The notes under the pieces were generated by a model. It ran no database searches and had not been told where the DNA came from. It worked only from the letters and a program-made list of their open reading frames with translations. Positions 38,936-48,469 of a stretch of DNA of 64,000 bases are shown piece by piece; the first letter of the stretch is position 1; each line of letters opens with the position of its first letter. The DNA is from Bacillota bacterium (GTDB lineage Bacteria; Bacillota_A; Clostridia; Lachnospirales; Lachnospiraceae), in NCBI GenBank assembly GCA_023443625.1, contig JAEZTQ010000105.1:1-64000 (forward strand), in the 5' to 3' direction. The translations under genes and the position numbers were made by a program.

Positions 38936-39700
38936 TTAAGCATCTACTGATTTACGTCTCTTAAGAACTACTGCACCAGCTAATGTTAAAGCTGCACCAG
39001 CTACAAAGAATACAGCATAAGGTGTAGATCCTGTCTTAGGAGTAGCTGCTGCTGTTGTTGTTGCTGCTGCATCATCAGCTGCAGGAGCTGCTGCTGCTGT
39101 TGCTAAAGCAATAGGATTACCATCAGCATCTAAGAATCTAACGTTATCAACATACATATCGTTAACATTAGCCCATTTCATGAATACATACTGGCTCTCT
39201 GCTACACCATTGGTAAAGCCCATACCTTTAACGAAAGTATCAGTTGCTTTCTGAGAAATCTCAGCTTTCTCGTATTCTTCAATTACCCAGTCAATAGGAT
39301 CATACCACTGAGTTCCGTCAGCGCCGATGTTAGCACCAAAGCTACCACCATTCCAGCCAACAGGTTCGCCGTTAGGATTAACTATTGTCAAATCAAATTC
39401 AACTGTTCTAACCTTCTCAAGATTCTCAGCGCCTACTAATGCAGGAATATCAATCGCAAGCTTAGGAACTGCTGTTTCATCCTGAACATCAACAAGTAAT
39501 GCTTTGGACCCATTATAATCAACTACTGAAAGTACGAATGCATCACCATCAACAGCACCGTCTTTTGTTTTGTTGGTGTCAAAACCTGCAAAATTACCAT
39601 CTTCAAAATCAATTACATCAGTTGCTGCGCTTACAGGAACTACAGAGTAAGCAAGTGCTAATACAGTTGTTACAGCTAAAATCTTCTTTAATAACTTCAT
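38936..39700 (-). CDS. Secreted protein with sortase-type C-terminal anchor
   Basis: A 254-residue exported protein of unknown function. It has a signal peptide at residues 1-25 (MKLLKKILAVTTVLALAYSV..VSA), a central domain of about 180 residues rich in Asp, Trp and Gly (GNFAGFDT, VGWNGGSFGANIG, WVIEEYEK, MYVDNVRFLDADG) that looks like a beta-sandwich carbohydrate-binding fold, an Ala/Thr/Asp linker, then PKTGS, a hydrophobic helix (YAVFFVAGAALTLAGAVVL) and KRRKS. The last part is a sortase signal in which the usual LPxTG is TPKTG. It has its own strong terminator. The binding-module idea is inference. Confidence 0.8.
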   Translation of the reverse strand: MKLLKKILAVTTVLALAYSVVPVSAATDVIDFEDGNFAGFDTNKTKDGAVDGDAFVLSVVDYNGSKALLVDVQDETAVPKLAIDIPALVGAENLEKVRTVEFDLTIVNPNGEPVGWNGGSFGANIGADGTQWYDPIDWVIEEYEKAEISQKATDTFVKGMGFTNGVAESQYVFMKWANVNDMYVDNVRFLDADGNPIALATAAAAPAADDAAATTTAAATPKTGSTPYAVFFVAGAALTLAGAVVLKRRKSVDA

Positions 39701-39880
39701 TGTTAACTCCTCCTCTAAATATAGTTTATTTAGTACGGATTAACCGCCCATTCATTACATAACTATTTTATCAAAAGAAAGATAGTATGTACATCGTCAA
39801 AACGCATAATAATATCTACGTTTTTTTGTGCAATATACATTCTAATGATAAAGTAATGTAATAAAAATGCACCCTATTTA

Positions 39881-41143
39881 TTAATCGAGGAGTAATTGAG
39901 AAAACACATAATTACTTACATCCATTCCATAATCTGTAAGCCTAATATTATCTTCGCCGATTTCCAGTAAATTATTACCTTCCAGCTTTCTCAAAATATC
40001 ACCATAGATATCATCAACCTCCTTTTGAAACTTATGAAAAAAGGCTCTTTTACTTATTCCATCTGATATCCTAAGACCAAGAAACATAAATTCCTCCATT
40101 TGTTGTTTTGATGATAACTTCTCAAAATCCATTCTAATATCAATGAAATTTTCCATTTTTCCAGGGCTTAGCAGGAAACATTTATCAGAATTTGTCTTAT
40201 TGTCATGCAATATTTGATACTCATTACACCTTGAAATGTATCGTGCAACATCGTGCAAATTTAAAAATCTTGCACGGTCAAGCAACGAGGCTGCACCTAC
40301 TCCCATTCCAAGATAATCACTACCAATCCAATATCTTATATTATGTTTACATTGAAATCTATCTCTTGCATAATTAGAAATCTCATATCTTCTGTATCCA
40401 TTGTCACATAATATTTCTTTCGTTCTATGGTACATTAAACGATCCGTCTCTTCCCCCGGTAGTAAGAAATATTGCTCTGCCCCTTCCCTATATCGCTCAT
40501 AGAATTTAGTTCCTTCTTCAATAATTAAACTATAGGCTGAAATATGCTCCGGTTTTAGTCCAATTACTTTATTTAATGTATTTTCCCAGGATTTAAGAGT
40601 TTGTCCTGGTAAAGCTGACATCAAATCAATATTAATATTATTAAAGCCCAAATCTCTGGCTAAATAATAATTCTCTTCAAATTCTTCATAAGTATGAACT
40701 CTTCCCAACAAGGATAACTCTTCATTGTTTACTGATTGAAGGCCAAAGCTCAAGCGATTAATACCATTTCTTTTATAAGCCTCTAGCTTTTCTCTTGTCA
40801 CTGTGCCTGGATTAATCTCTATTGTCACTTCTAGGTCTTCATTATCCAACACAAATACTTTACGGACTGCTTTCATGATTTTCTCAATATATATGCTATC
40901 AACATAGGATGGGGTTCCCCCACCGATAAAAATAGTATCAACAATATATTCACCGGTTTTACCCTGATATTGTTCTATTTCTGCTAACATCCCATTAAAA
41001 TAATCCTGAATCCTATCCTCATTGGCGGGGGCAGACAAAAAATCACAGTAATCACATTTTTTTATGCAAAAGGGAATATGGATATATAATCCCAGTGACT
41101 GACCCTTTGCAGACTGCTTTAAGGTTATATTCTGGTTATTCAT
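39881..41143 (-). CDS. hemW: HemW-like radical SAM heme chaperone
   Basis: A 420-residue radical SAM protein of the HemN/HemW group. The iron-sulfur motif is CIKKCDYCDF (C-x3-C-x2-C) near residue 28, followed by FIGGGTPS, EINPGTVTREKLEAYKRNGINRLSFGLQS and INIDLMSALPGQT. The residues typical of true oxygen-independent coproporphyrinogen oxidase are not evident, and the lepA-hemW-hrcA context favours HemW, which inserts heme into respiratory proteins. The ATG at 41143 follows GAAAGGTGG. The longer frame upstream was not used. Confidence 0.9.
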   Translation of the reverse strand: MNNQNITLKQSAKGQSLGLYIHIPFCIKKCDYCDFLSAPANEDRIQDYFNGMLAEIEQYQGKTGEYIVDTIFIGGGTPSYVDSIYIEKIMKAVRKVFVLDNEDLEVTIEINPGTVTREKLEAYKRNGINRLSFGLQSVNNEELSLLGRVHTYEEFEENYYLARDLGFNNINIDLMSALPGQTLKSWENTLNKVIGLKPEHISAYSLIIEEGTKFYERYREGAEQYFLLPGEETDRLMYHRTKEILCDNGYRRYEISNYARDRFQCKHNIRYWIGSDYLGMGVGAASLLDRARFLNLHDVARYISRCNEYQILHDNKTNSDKCFLLSPGKMENFIDIRMDFEKLSSKQQMEEFMFLGLRISDGISKRAFFHKFQKEVDDIYGDILRKLEGNNLLEIGEDNIRLTDYGMDVSNYVFSQLLLD

Positions 41144-41160
41144 GCAACATCCCACCTTTC

Positions 41161-41314
41161 TTGTTTTCAAATTTCTTATGTTAACTTTCTTGTTTAAATT
41201 TATAATTTTAGATTTTTACTTCAAAATATCTTGTTTTAAATTTCTAATTTTAGATTTTTTACTTCAAATATCTTGTTTTAAATTTCTTGTTATATATTAC
41301 TTACATCAAATTTC
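41161..41314. repeat. AT-rich tandem repeat, ~41-bp unit
   Basis: Three units starting at 41190, 41231 and 41273, preceded by a partial one. Each runs TTGTTTTAAATTTCTAATTTTAG followed by ATTTTTACTTCAAATATC, with growing divergence in the last. It lies directly upstream of hemW, in the 559-base gap before lepA. Confidence 0.7.
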
Positions 41315-41331
41315 ATGTTTCTTCTATCATC

Positions 41332-41526
41332 TTAGTGTGAATTATTAAAAAGCATAATTCACACCTAGAAGTTTGTGCCTGCGTAATCCTCGGCACAAAC
41401 TAACTCAAAGGGATGGCATGTACTGTTAGTGTGAAAATAAAAAGCAATTTTCACACTAAGAAGTTTGTGCCTGCGTAATCCTCGGCACAAACTAACTCAA
41501 AGGGAAGGCATGTACTGTTAGTATGA
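41332..41526. repeat. Repeat element B, tandem pair of 92-94-bp double-hairpin units
   Basis: Two direct copies (41332-41425 and 41426-41517) plus the start of a third. Each unit has hairpin 1 (GTGTGAATTAT/ATAATTCACAC in the first, AGTGTGAAAAT/ATTTTCACACT in the second, with compensated changes) and hairpin 2 (AGTTTGTGCC-12 bases-GGCACAAACT, identical in both), then AACTCAAAGGGAAGGCATGTACTG. A related inverted copy is at 28690-28781. The rest of the gap to lepA has only a possible long-range AAAAGCTGTTT/AAACAGCTTTT pairing that may end lepA. Confidence 0.8.
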
Positions 41527-41702
41527 AAATTAAATACATAAAAAGCTGTTTATCCATTCCCTATTAATCAGCATAATACATTAACATCACCTTATCAGCT
41601 AATGCAATCTCTGAATATCCGAATATCAAAACAGCTTTTCTCTATCTAAGTTCTTATAATATCAGTGTAATTATATCCATATCCGATTTTGATTATTTAC
41701 CC

Positions 41703-43514
41703 CTAATCCTCATCCAGCTTCAGTACGCTCATGAATGCCTTCTGGGGTATCTCTACATTACCTATCTGACGCATTCTCTTCTTTCCTTCTTTTTGCTTCT
41801 CTAAGAGTTTCTTCTTACGTGTGATATCACCACCGTAACACTTTGCAAGAACGTCTTTGCGCATTGCCTTAACTGTTTCTCTTGCAATAATCTTACCACC
41901 AATAGCTGCCTGAATGGGGATTTCAAATAATTGTCTGGGAATCTCCTCTTTCAGTTTTTCACACATTTTTCTTCCTCTTTCATATGCACTTTCTGCATGC
42001 ACAATGAAGGTTAGGGCATCAACTTCCTCTTTATTAATCAGAATATCTAATTTCACTAATTCTGACTGCACATACCCTTTTAATTCATAATCAAAGGAGG
42101 CATAGCCTTTTGATCGTGATTTTAAGGCATCAAAGAAATCGTATATAATCTCATTTAAAGGCAATTCATATTTTAATAATGCTCTGGTAGTCTCCATGTA
42201 TTCCATACCCAAATAAATGCCCCGGCGTTCCTGGCAAAGTCCCATGATAGATCCAACAAATTCTGTAGTTACCATGATTTCTGCAGAAACCATAGGTTCT
42301 TCCAGATATTCTATCTCTGAGGGGTCAGGCATATTGGTTGGATTGGTAATCTCTAAAACCTGTCCATCTGATTTATACACCTTATAAATTACGCTTGGTG
42401 CAGTGGTAACCAAATCAAGATTATACTCTCTCTCGAGTCTTTCTTGTATGATTTCAAGATGCAAGAGACCCAGAAAACCACAACGGAAACCAAATCCCAA
42501 GGCTACAGAGGTCTCTGGTTCAAATTGAAGAGAGGCATCGTTAAGCTGAAGCTTTTCCAGGGCATCACGAAGATCTGGGTATTTCGCTCCATCCGCAGGA
42601 TACATACCACAATATACCATGGGATGTACTTTTTTATAGCCTGGAAGGGGTTCTTTACAAGGACGTTTGTTATCGGTTAAGGTATCGCCCACACGGGTGT
42701 CTTTTACATTCTTTAAGCTGGCTGTAACATAACCTACCATACCAGCTGATATTTCTTCAGTAGGTATAAATTGACCAGGGCCAAAGATACCAAGTTCTAC
42801 AACCTCCGCTGTAGCTCCCGTTGCCATCATACGTATCTGAGTTCCCTTTTTTATTGTTCCTTCTTTCACTCTGCAAAAGACAATGACCCCCTTATAGGAA
42901 TCATAGATTGAATCAAAAACAAGAGCTTGTAAGGGTGCGTTAGGATCTCCCTTAGGAGCCGGTATTTTCTCTACAATCTGTTCTAATACCTGATCAATAT
43001 TAATGCCTGCCTTTGCTGAGATTAGTGGCGCATCCTGTGCTTCCAGACCAATCACATCTTCTATCTCGGCTATAACCCGCTGAGGATCAGCACTGGGTAG
43101 GTCAATTTTATTAATAACAGGCATAATATCAAGATTATGGTCAAGAGCCAGATAGACATTAGCCAGAGTCTGGGCTTCAATTCCCTGAGCAGCATCTACT
43201 ACAAGGATAGCTCCCTCGCAGGCGGCAAGACTTCTGGATACTTCATAATTAAAATCCACATGCCCAGGTGTGTCAATCAAATTAAAGATATATTCCTCAC
43301 CATTCTTGGCTTTGTATACAGTTCGCACTGTCTGCGCCTTGATGGTAATTCCTCGTTCTCTCTCCAAATCCATATTATCAAGCACCTGGGATTGCATCTC
43401 ACGGCTGGTGAGTAATCCGGTCTGCTCAATAATTCGGTCAGCCAGCGTTGATTTACCATGATCTATATGGGCAATGATACAAAAATTTCTTATTTTATTT
43501 TGGTCTAAAGCCAT
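41703..43514 (-). CDS. lepA: Elongation factor 4 (LepA)
   Basis: A 603-residue translational GTPase that back-translocates or remodels stalled ribosomes. The G motifs are [30 protein letters not shown] and [10 protein letters not shown]. The EF-G-like domains and the LepA-specific C terminus ([35 protein letters not shown]) are complete. AGGAGG lies seven bases before the ATG. It is in the conserved gpr-spoIIP-lepA-hemW order. Confidence 0.97.
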   Translation of the reverse strand: MALDQNKIRNFCIIAHIDHGKSTLADRIIEQTGLLTSREMQSQVLDNMDLERERGITIKAQTVRTVYKAKNGEEYIFNLIDTPGHVDFNYEVSRSLAACEGAILVVDAAQGIEAQTLANVYLALDHNLDIMPVINKIDLPSADPQRVIAEIEDVIGLEAQDAPLISAKAGINIDQVLEQIVEKIPAPKGDPNAPLQALVFDSIYDSYKGVIVFCRVKEGTIKKGTQIRMMATGATAEVVELGIFGPGQFIPTEEISAGMVGYVTASLKNVKDTRVGDTLTDNKRPCKEPLPGYKKVHPMVYCGMYPADGAKYPDLRDALEKLQLNDASLQFEPETSVALGFGFRCGFLGLLHLEIIQERLEREYNLDLVTTAPSVIYKVYKSDGQVLEITNPTNMPDPSEIEYLEEPMVSAEIMVTTEFVGSIMGLCQERRGIYLGMEYMETTRALLKYELPLNEIIYDFFDALKSRSKGYASFDYELKGYVQSELVKLDILINKEEVDALTFIVHAESAYERGRKMCEKLKEEIPRQLFEIPIQAAIGGKIIARETVKAMRKDVLAKCYGGDITRKKKLLEKQKEGKKRMRQIGNVEIPQKAFMSVLKLDED

Positions 43515-43629
43515 TTTAATCCTCCTGCGTATATGTCAATGCATTTATCTGTATGATTATAACATAACATAACTTTAGTGGCAAGAAAATGAGTTAGGTA
43601 AAATACCAGATATAAGTATATTAAATTGA

Positions 43630-45027
43630 CTATTTACCCTGTAAGATTGAATCTAGCAGCGACGCAAAGGGCTCCATGGCATTATATGCAGATTCCACTG
43701 TATTCTCAACAGTTCCAAGCTCTATTAATAAACTTTTTGGTCTAAAATGCATATTGAAACGATAGCTTTTTAAAAAATTTCTATAAAAAAATTTTGGATA
43801 TACCGCTTTGGATTTAAGCTGTAATTGAAGACTAAAAGCCAAATTATCCGAAAGGTTTGGATTATCCAGATAGGTTATGGGGCCGTTCTGATCTCTGCTA
43901 AGACCATTAAAAAGCATGATATTAGCAGTTTCCTTTCCATTTAATATAACAATTCTTGGACTACCCTCATCTCTATGAAGATCAATCATAACTTCAATGG
44001 TAGGATTCTTCTCTAATATCTTAGTCAAACCCGCCTTTCCCCTGTCATATGCACCATTCCGATCATGCTTCCCATCCACAACATCATATTTTGAGGTATC
44101 ATGAATTACATTATAATCATATTTTTCTTCCAAGATATCAGTCAAATAGTCCCCGATACCAACTACCGTATCCTCTACCTTTCCCGGTCTGCTATCTATA
44201 TAAGCTTCCTGTGAGTGAGTATGATAGATAAGTATCTGTGGAGCATCATTTTTCTGTTTCATTGTCATATCCTTTGACAGAAGTTTTTCTGCATCAAATA
44301 GATTTTCCGTAACCTTGGTAGAGTTATGGACTATATAACAATTACGAACTAGAAAATTAATATCCTTAAGTTGATCCATTGAATATACAATTGCACCTTC
44401 AACATTGGTGGTTTCAATAGCCCCATCACCATCACTGGCTACAGTGCCCTCTGTTTCTTCATTGTATACATCCCCTTGGGAATAGAAAGGCTCTAATTGA
44501 TCAGAATTCCCCTGTCCAACCCTCTGACTTCTTAAAGCTTCCATTTCACTGCTGTAAATAGCACCATTGCTTAAGATATATGCCCTACTTAGATTACTCT
44601 CATCTATATTATAAAAATTGATACCATTATGTACTTTACTATTACCCATAGCTTCAACTACTTTGCTCACATCACTATAGTTATCATTCATTGTTAGGAG
44701 AGAGGGATAATCCGGGGCTGTGACTGTCATCACCGAAGTAGTATCCGTGAATTTATGTAGGGCAAACTCATCTGCTACTAGGCTTACGGGAAAATTATAT
44801 ACACCATCTTCTTTCGAAGTGTATTCTACCAGAGATGAACTCTCTTCAAAAACCCAACTACACAATTTAATAGATACCATATCCTTAAGACTTTTACCTG
44901 CTTGGCCCATATTATCCGATAGGGAGATTGCGACAAACTTAATTAATAAATAGATTGATACTACAATAATACCGGACCAGATTACCGGATATACCTTAAA
45001 TTTTCTCTTTATTCTTATTCTTTTCAT
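43630..45027 (-). CDS. spoIIP: Stage II sporulation protein P
   Basis: A 465-residue engulfment enzyme with one N-terminal membrane helix (VIWSGIIVVSIYLLIKFVAI, about residues 14-35) and the SpoIIP amidase/endopeptidase domain in the C-terminal half: QILIYHTHSQEAYID, GIGDYLTDILEEKYDYNVIHD, VMIDLHRDEG and LLIELGTVENTVESAYNAM, with the putative metal-binding His and Glu residues. It degrades septal peptidoglycan with SpoIID. The ATG at 45027 is five bases after GGAGG. It follows gpr in the order seen in other spore formers, probably sigma-E controlled. Confidence 0.95.
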   Translation of the reverse strand: MKRIRIKRKFKVYPVIWSGIIVVSIYLLIKFVAISLSDNMGQAGKSLKDMVSIKLCSWVFEESSSLVEYTSKEDGVYNFPVSLVADEFALHKFTDTTSVMTVTAPDYPSLLTMNDNYSDVSKVVEAMGNSKVHNGINFYNIDESNLSRAYILSNGAIYSSEMEALRSQRVGQGNSDQLEPFYSQGDVYNEETEGTVASDGDGAIETTNVEGAIVYSMDQLKDINFLVRNCYIVHNSTKVTENLFDAEKLLSKDMTMKQKNDAPQILIYHTHSQEAYIDSRPGKVEDTVVGIGDYLTDILEEKYDYNVIHDTSKYDVVDGKHDRNGAYDRGKAGLTKILEKNPTIEVMIDLHRDEGSPRIVILNGKETANIMLFNGLSRDQNGPITYLDNPNLSDNLAFSLQLQLKSKAVYPKFFYRNFLKSYRFNMHFRPKSLLIELGTVENTVESAYNAMEPFASLLDSILQGK

Positions 45028-45245
45028 TGCTGCCTCCAAGGATAAATCAGTCATTCTTCACTATCTGGTTCATGATATCCTGTTTCTTATACCCTGATTC
45101 ATTATATTCGAAAGACCTTTTTTTATTACCCCATATCTTAATGTGATTGTTTATATTCAAGACAGGAAGCAGATGACAGGAAGGGCAAGCTGCCCCAATC
45201 TACTTAGGGGCAACGCCTCTCCTTTATCCATATTAGAGTACCAAA

Positions 45246-46157
45246 TTATACCACCTGTGCAAAGCAGGAATTCAAGGCCTCAGATACAGTATAGCTAATA
45301 CGCTTTACAGATTCATCAATGTTTTTAGGTGTTACAAACATATTTTCGATTTGTTGATTCCTTACCTCTGAGATAAATTTATCAATATCTCCTTCCTCAA
45401 AGCCGTTGTTCTGCATATAGGCGGTCATGGTATCTGCAACTATAGTAGCTGCATCCACAACTGTGGGTACACCAAGAGCAATCACTTTGGTTTCCAAACT
45501 TTCTTCATTAAATGCTTTACGATTATTGCCTACGCCGGAGCCGGGACTTATACCCGTATCCGTAAGCTGAACCGTAGTATTTACTCTGCTTACACTCCTA
45601 GAAGCCAATGCATCTATAACAATAAGAAGCTTTGGTTTGGTTTCTTTAATAATTCCCTTGATAATCTCAACTGTCTCCATCCCTGTCTGAGCCATGACTC
45701 CCGGAGAGATAGCACTGACATTACCCAAATGATTCTTTTCCTTAAACTCATTTCCATACTCATGGATTAGGTGCCTAGTGACAAAGAGGTTATCCACTAC
45801 CTTAGGTCCTATGGAATCCGGGGTTACCTCACGATTGCCCAGACCAACCACCAGAACCTCTTCCCTTTTTAAATCACCTGCTAAAGTCTTAAGCTCCTTC
45901 GCTATTACATCTGAAATCTCTTTATTATAACCATCATCTCCTTGATTCATATCCGGAGCTTCTATGGTTATATAGGTCCCCATGGGCTTTTGCATAGCCT
46001 TCGCACCTTTTTTATCTTTAATTACAACAGTAGAAACACGGATATTATGTTTTTCGTCATAATCCTCCCATAATTCAACTCCCTTTATCTCTACATCATC
46101 CTCTGGAAAGCTCTCGCGTACTTCCAGCGCCAAGTCAGTTCTTATATTTGCATTCAC
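45246..46157 (-). CDS. gpr: GPR germination endopeptidase
   Basis: A 303-residue spore protease that degrades small acid-soluble proteins on germination. The N terminus ANIRTDLALEVRE contains the propeptide cleavage region typical of GPR, followed by VLVVGLGNREVTPDSIGPKVV, VSAISPGVMAQTGMETVEII and IDALASRSVSRVNTTVQLTDTGISPGSGVGNNR. The enzyme is made in the forespore and self-activates. The start is a GTG at 46157, nine bases after GGAGG. It is divergent from rpsT, as in Bacillus. Confidence 0.95.
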   Translation of the reverse strand: MNANIRTDLALEVRESFPEDDVEIKGVELWEDYDEKHNIRVSTVVIKDKKGAKAMQKPMGTYITIEAPDMNQGDDGYNKEISDVIAKELKTLAGDLKREEVLVVGLGNREVTPDSIGPKVVDNLFVTRHLIHEYGNEFKEKNHLGNVSAISPGVMAQTGMETVEIIKGIIKETKPKLLIVIDALASRSVSRVNTTVQLTDTGISPGSGVGNNRKAFNEESLETKVIALGVPTVVDAATIVADTMTAYMQNNGFEEGDIDKFISEVRNQQIENMFVTPKNIDESVKRISYTVSEALNSCFAQVV

Positions 46158-46218
46158 TGGGTATATCCTCCAAGACTATATTTGTTTATATTTTCTGCAA
46201 AGTTTTTAAAAATATGTA

Positions 46219-46247
46219 TTGACAGAACAAATCCAATGAACTACTAT
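46219..46247 (+). promoter_or_regulatory. Sigma-A promoter of rpsT
   Basis: TTGACA (46219-46224), 17-base spacer, TACTAT (46242-46247). It leaves a leader of about 140 bases before rpsT. Confidence 0.7.
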
Positions 46248-46393
46248 ATAATAGTATGTTTCCATTAGAGCGTCCGTGTCCGGATTTAATGAAACAAGTA
46301 TTCGAACAACCAATTAGCAAGATAACATCTCACTCTCAATTTGATGTCCTTGATATAATGGTTGAAATTAATTTATAGTTGGAGGTGTACGAA

Positions 46394-46657
46394 TTGGCTA
46401 ACATTAAATCTTCTAAAAAAAGAATTTTAGTTAATGAGGCTAAAACTGCTAGAAATAAGCAAATAAAGTCCAAGGTTAAGACTATGGTGAAGAAAGTAGA
46501 TGCAGCAATTGCTGCAAGCGATAAGGATCTTGCAAAGGCTAGCTTAGTTAACGCTGTTGCTGAGATTGATAAGGCTTGCTCCAAAGGTGTATTCCACAAG
46601 AATACAGCTGCAAGAAAAGTTTCCCGCTTATCCAAGGCTATTAATAATATCGCGTAA
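46394..46657 (+). CDS. rpsT: 30S ribosomal protein S20
   Basis: An 87-residue basic helical protein (ANIKSSKKRILVNEAKTARNKQIKSKVKT...) that is clearly S20 of the small subunit. The start is a TTG at 46394, eight bases after GGAGG, giving the conserved M-ANIKS N terminus. The longer frame from 46379 starts inside the ribosome binding site. A TTG start is common for S20 and may limit its synthesis. It is a single-gene unit with its own promoter and terminator, divergent from gpr. Confidence 0.96.
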   Translation: MANIKSSKKRILVNEAKTARNKQIKSKVKTMVKKVDAAIAASDKDLAKASLVNAVAEIDKACSKGVFHKNTAARKVSRLSKAINNIA

Positions 46658-46677
46658 TTTAATGATTGAATTTGATT

Positions 46678-46717
46678 ACACCTTGAAAATGACAACCCGC
46701 ATTTTCAAGGTGTTTTT
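46678..46717 (+). terminator. rpsT intrinsic terminator
   Basis: ACACCTTGAAAATG and CATTTTCAAGGTGT form a perfect 14-bp stem with an 8-base loop, followed by TTTTT. It separates rpsT from the convergent MocR-type gene. Confidence 0.93.
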
Positions 46718-46727
46718 ACATTAATTC

Positions 46728-48134
46728 TTAAAGTAACAACTCTCTCTCATCTTCACTCTCAAGAATTCTTTTTAATATCTTAATTCCTTTCTCAAACTCG
46801 TAAGGATTTCTGGCTGCAGTTACAGATATTCTTACAGCTCTTTTATCCTGGGAATTACCTACAAGAAACCGTTCACCAGAGTAGACTTGAACCCCTTCAT
46901 TCTTGGCACAGATTTCAAAGCTTTTTCCAGTAAAGACCTTGGGTAGAAGTATCCACCGAAAGGGACAGTATTCCTCTCCCATTACTTGATAATCACCCAA
47001 ATGACGATTTACAATTTCATTCTGCTCTTTGGTATAAACTCTTCTCTCAGCAGCAATTTTGTCTGCATTTTGTGTATGGATCAACCGAGCTGCTAATTCC
47101 AGTAAGAAGGGGGACTGGGAGATATTTAAGTTATATAATCCCATGGAAATCTCCTTACGATATCTTTCAGGGGCTGCAATAAAAGCCAAGCGTAATCCTG
47201 GAGAAATTATTTTGGAAAGGCTTAATATATAGATTGTTTGTTCTTTGGCATAGGAGGCAACAGGAGCCATAGGATTTTCTTTCAACATGCTATTAATCCC
47301 ATCTTCTATCACAATAATATTATAGCGTCTGGCTACCTCTCCTATCATTATTCTGGTTTGTACACTCATACTATGGGTTGTTGGGTTATGAAAGTCTGGA
47401 ATAATATATAAGCCTTTTATCTTTTCATTCCTACAGGCATTGATTAAGCCTTCTTCAGAAACTTCATTCCCAGACCATTCAATGGGTACTAATACAATAC
47501 CTAGCATCTTAGCTGCGGTTTTAATACCCGGATAGGTTATGGGATCTGTTCCAATCCTATCTCCTGCTTTAAATAATGAGGATAAAACAGCAGCAATCCC
47601 ATTCTGTCCACCAGCGGAAAATAATATCTCATCTGGTTCTGCTATATAATTCGCCTTTTTCATCCATTTAACTGCGGCCTCCTTCTGCCAAGGTCCCCCA
47701 CCATTTATCCCATATTGAAACATCTTATCTGCTTCCGGCTCCATAATCATCTTCTGCAAATACTCTACCATTGTTTTATTGGGTTGAGAATGAGGGAGAA
47801 TAGCTCCCATCTCAATCATCTGCGAATGCTCTGGGTTAGGACTTAATATATGGCTAGTACCAGCATCGGAGGATACATAGGTACCATTCCCTACGGAGGC
47901 ACAGATTAAACCATTTTGTTCACAGAGTTTAAAAGCTCTAGATACCGTACTTAAATTTATATCCAAGAAATCCGCCAGTTCCCTTTGAGGAGGTAGCTTT
48001 GTTCCTGGCATTAATTTGCCTCCTTTAATATCTTCCTCTAATAACTTAGCTAAGGCCTTATATAGAGGTCCCTCCGACCTGTTTAAGCTTGGTTTCCAAC
48101 TCATGGGATAGTTTTCAAATGAATTAATGGGCAT
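46728..48134 (-). CDS. MocR/GntR-family regulator with aminotransferase-like domain
   Basis: A 468-residue transcription factor. The N-terminal winged helix (residues about 15-85) has MPGTKLPPQRELADFLDINLSTVSRAFKLCEQNGLI, typical of GntR. The rest is a fold-type I PLP domain with SAGGQNGIAAVLSSLF, IPDFHNPTT and the PLP-lysine segment ILSLSKIISPGLRLAFIA. MocR proteins sense a PLP-linked aldimine and regulate nearby amino-acid or vitamin B6 genes. The gene diverges from an aminotransferase, and a 24-bp palindrome overlaps its -10, which suggests autorepression. AGGAGG supports the start. The ligand is unknown. Confidence 0.9.
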   Translation of the reverse strand: MPINSFENYPMSWKPSLNRSEGPLYKALAKLLEEDIKGGKLMPGTKLPPQRELADFLDINLSTVSRAFKLCEQNGLICASVGNGTYVSSDAGTSHILSPNPEHSQMIEMGAILPHSQPNKTMVEYLQKMIMEPEADKMFQYGINGGGPWQKEAAVKWMKKANYIAEPDEILFSAGGQNGIAAVLSSLFKAGDRIGTDPITYPGIKTAAKMLGIVLVPIEWSGNEVSEEGLINACRNEKIKGLYIIPDFHNPTTHSMSVQTRIMIGEVARRYNIIVIEDGINSMLKENPMAPVASYAKEQTIYILSLSKIISPGLRLAFIAAPERYRKEISMGLYNLNISQSPFLLELAARLIHTQNADKIAAERRVYTKEQNEIVNRHLGDYQVMGEEYCPFRWILLPKVFTGKSFEICAKNEGVQVYSGERFLVGNSQDKRAVRISVTAARNPYEFEKGIKILKRILESEDERELLL

Positions 48135-48180
48135 ATAATCCTCCTATAGGATGACATTTAGATTTTTCCAAACATCCTTT

Positions 48181-48204
48181 GCATACAATTATATAATTGT
48201 ATGC
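48181..48204. promoter_or_regulatory. Perfect 24-bp palindrome, likely MocR-type operator
   Basis: GCATACAATTAT and its exact complement ATAATTGTATGC lie back to back, covering the -10 region of the regulator promoter. Related half-sites ATTGTTTTGCA (48358) and ATTGTTTGCAT (48381) lie at the aminotransferase promoter. Confidence 0.75.
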
Positions 48205-48216
48205 ATCAATATGCAA
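48188..48216 (-). promoter_or_regulatory. Promoter of the MocR-type regulator
   Basis: On the minus strand TTGCAT (48211-48216), 17-base spacer, TATAAT (48188-48193). The -10 sits inside the palindrome. The remainder of the 335-base intergenic region shows no further gene. Confidence 0.7.
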
Positions 48217-48381
48217 TACATTATATATATATTCCTTCTTTATATTAATCTGGGTATCTTTGAAATATCTACGAGAATGTCTAGAGAAACATCCTATTTT
48301 CCTTAAGCCCAATGTACACATCCAATTAGTACCTTAAGGAATGGGCCCAATTACAAAATTGTTTTGCACACACTTTTATTA

Positions 48382-48410
48382 TTGTTTGCATATGAGAGAG
48401 ATGTTATAAT
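48382..48410 (+). promoter_or_regulatory. Promoter of the divergent aminotransferase
   Basis: TTGTTT (48382-48387), 17-base spacer, TATAAT (48405-48410). The -35 lies within an ATTGTTTGCAT half-site related to the operator palindrome, and a second half-site is 23 bases upstream, fitting regulator control. Confidence 0.65.
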
Positions 48411-48469
48411 TGGAAAAATCTAATTGATACCTAAATATTTACTGAAGAAAAGAGAGGAGTAAGCAAATT

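Noticed and set aside
41332..41526. Tandem repeat B or the AT-rich arrays as a CRISPR array.
   Set aside because: Units are contiguous with no unique spacers, and no cas genes are nearby.
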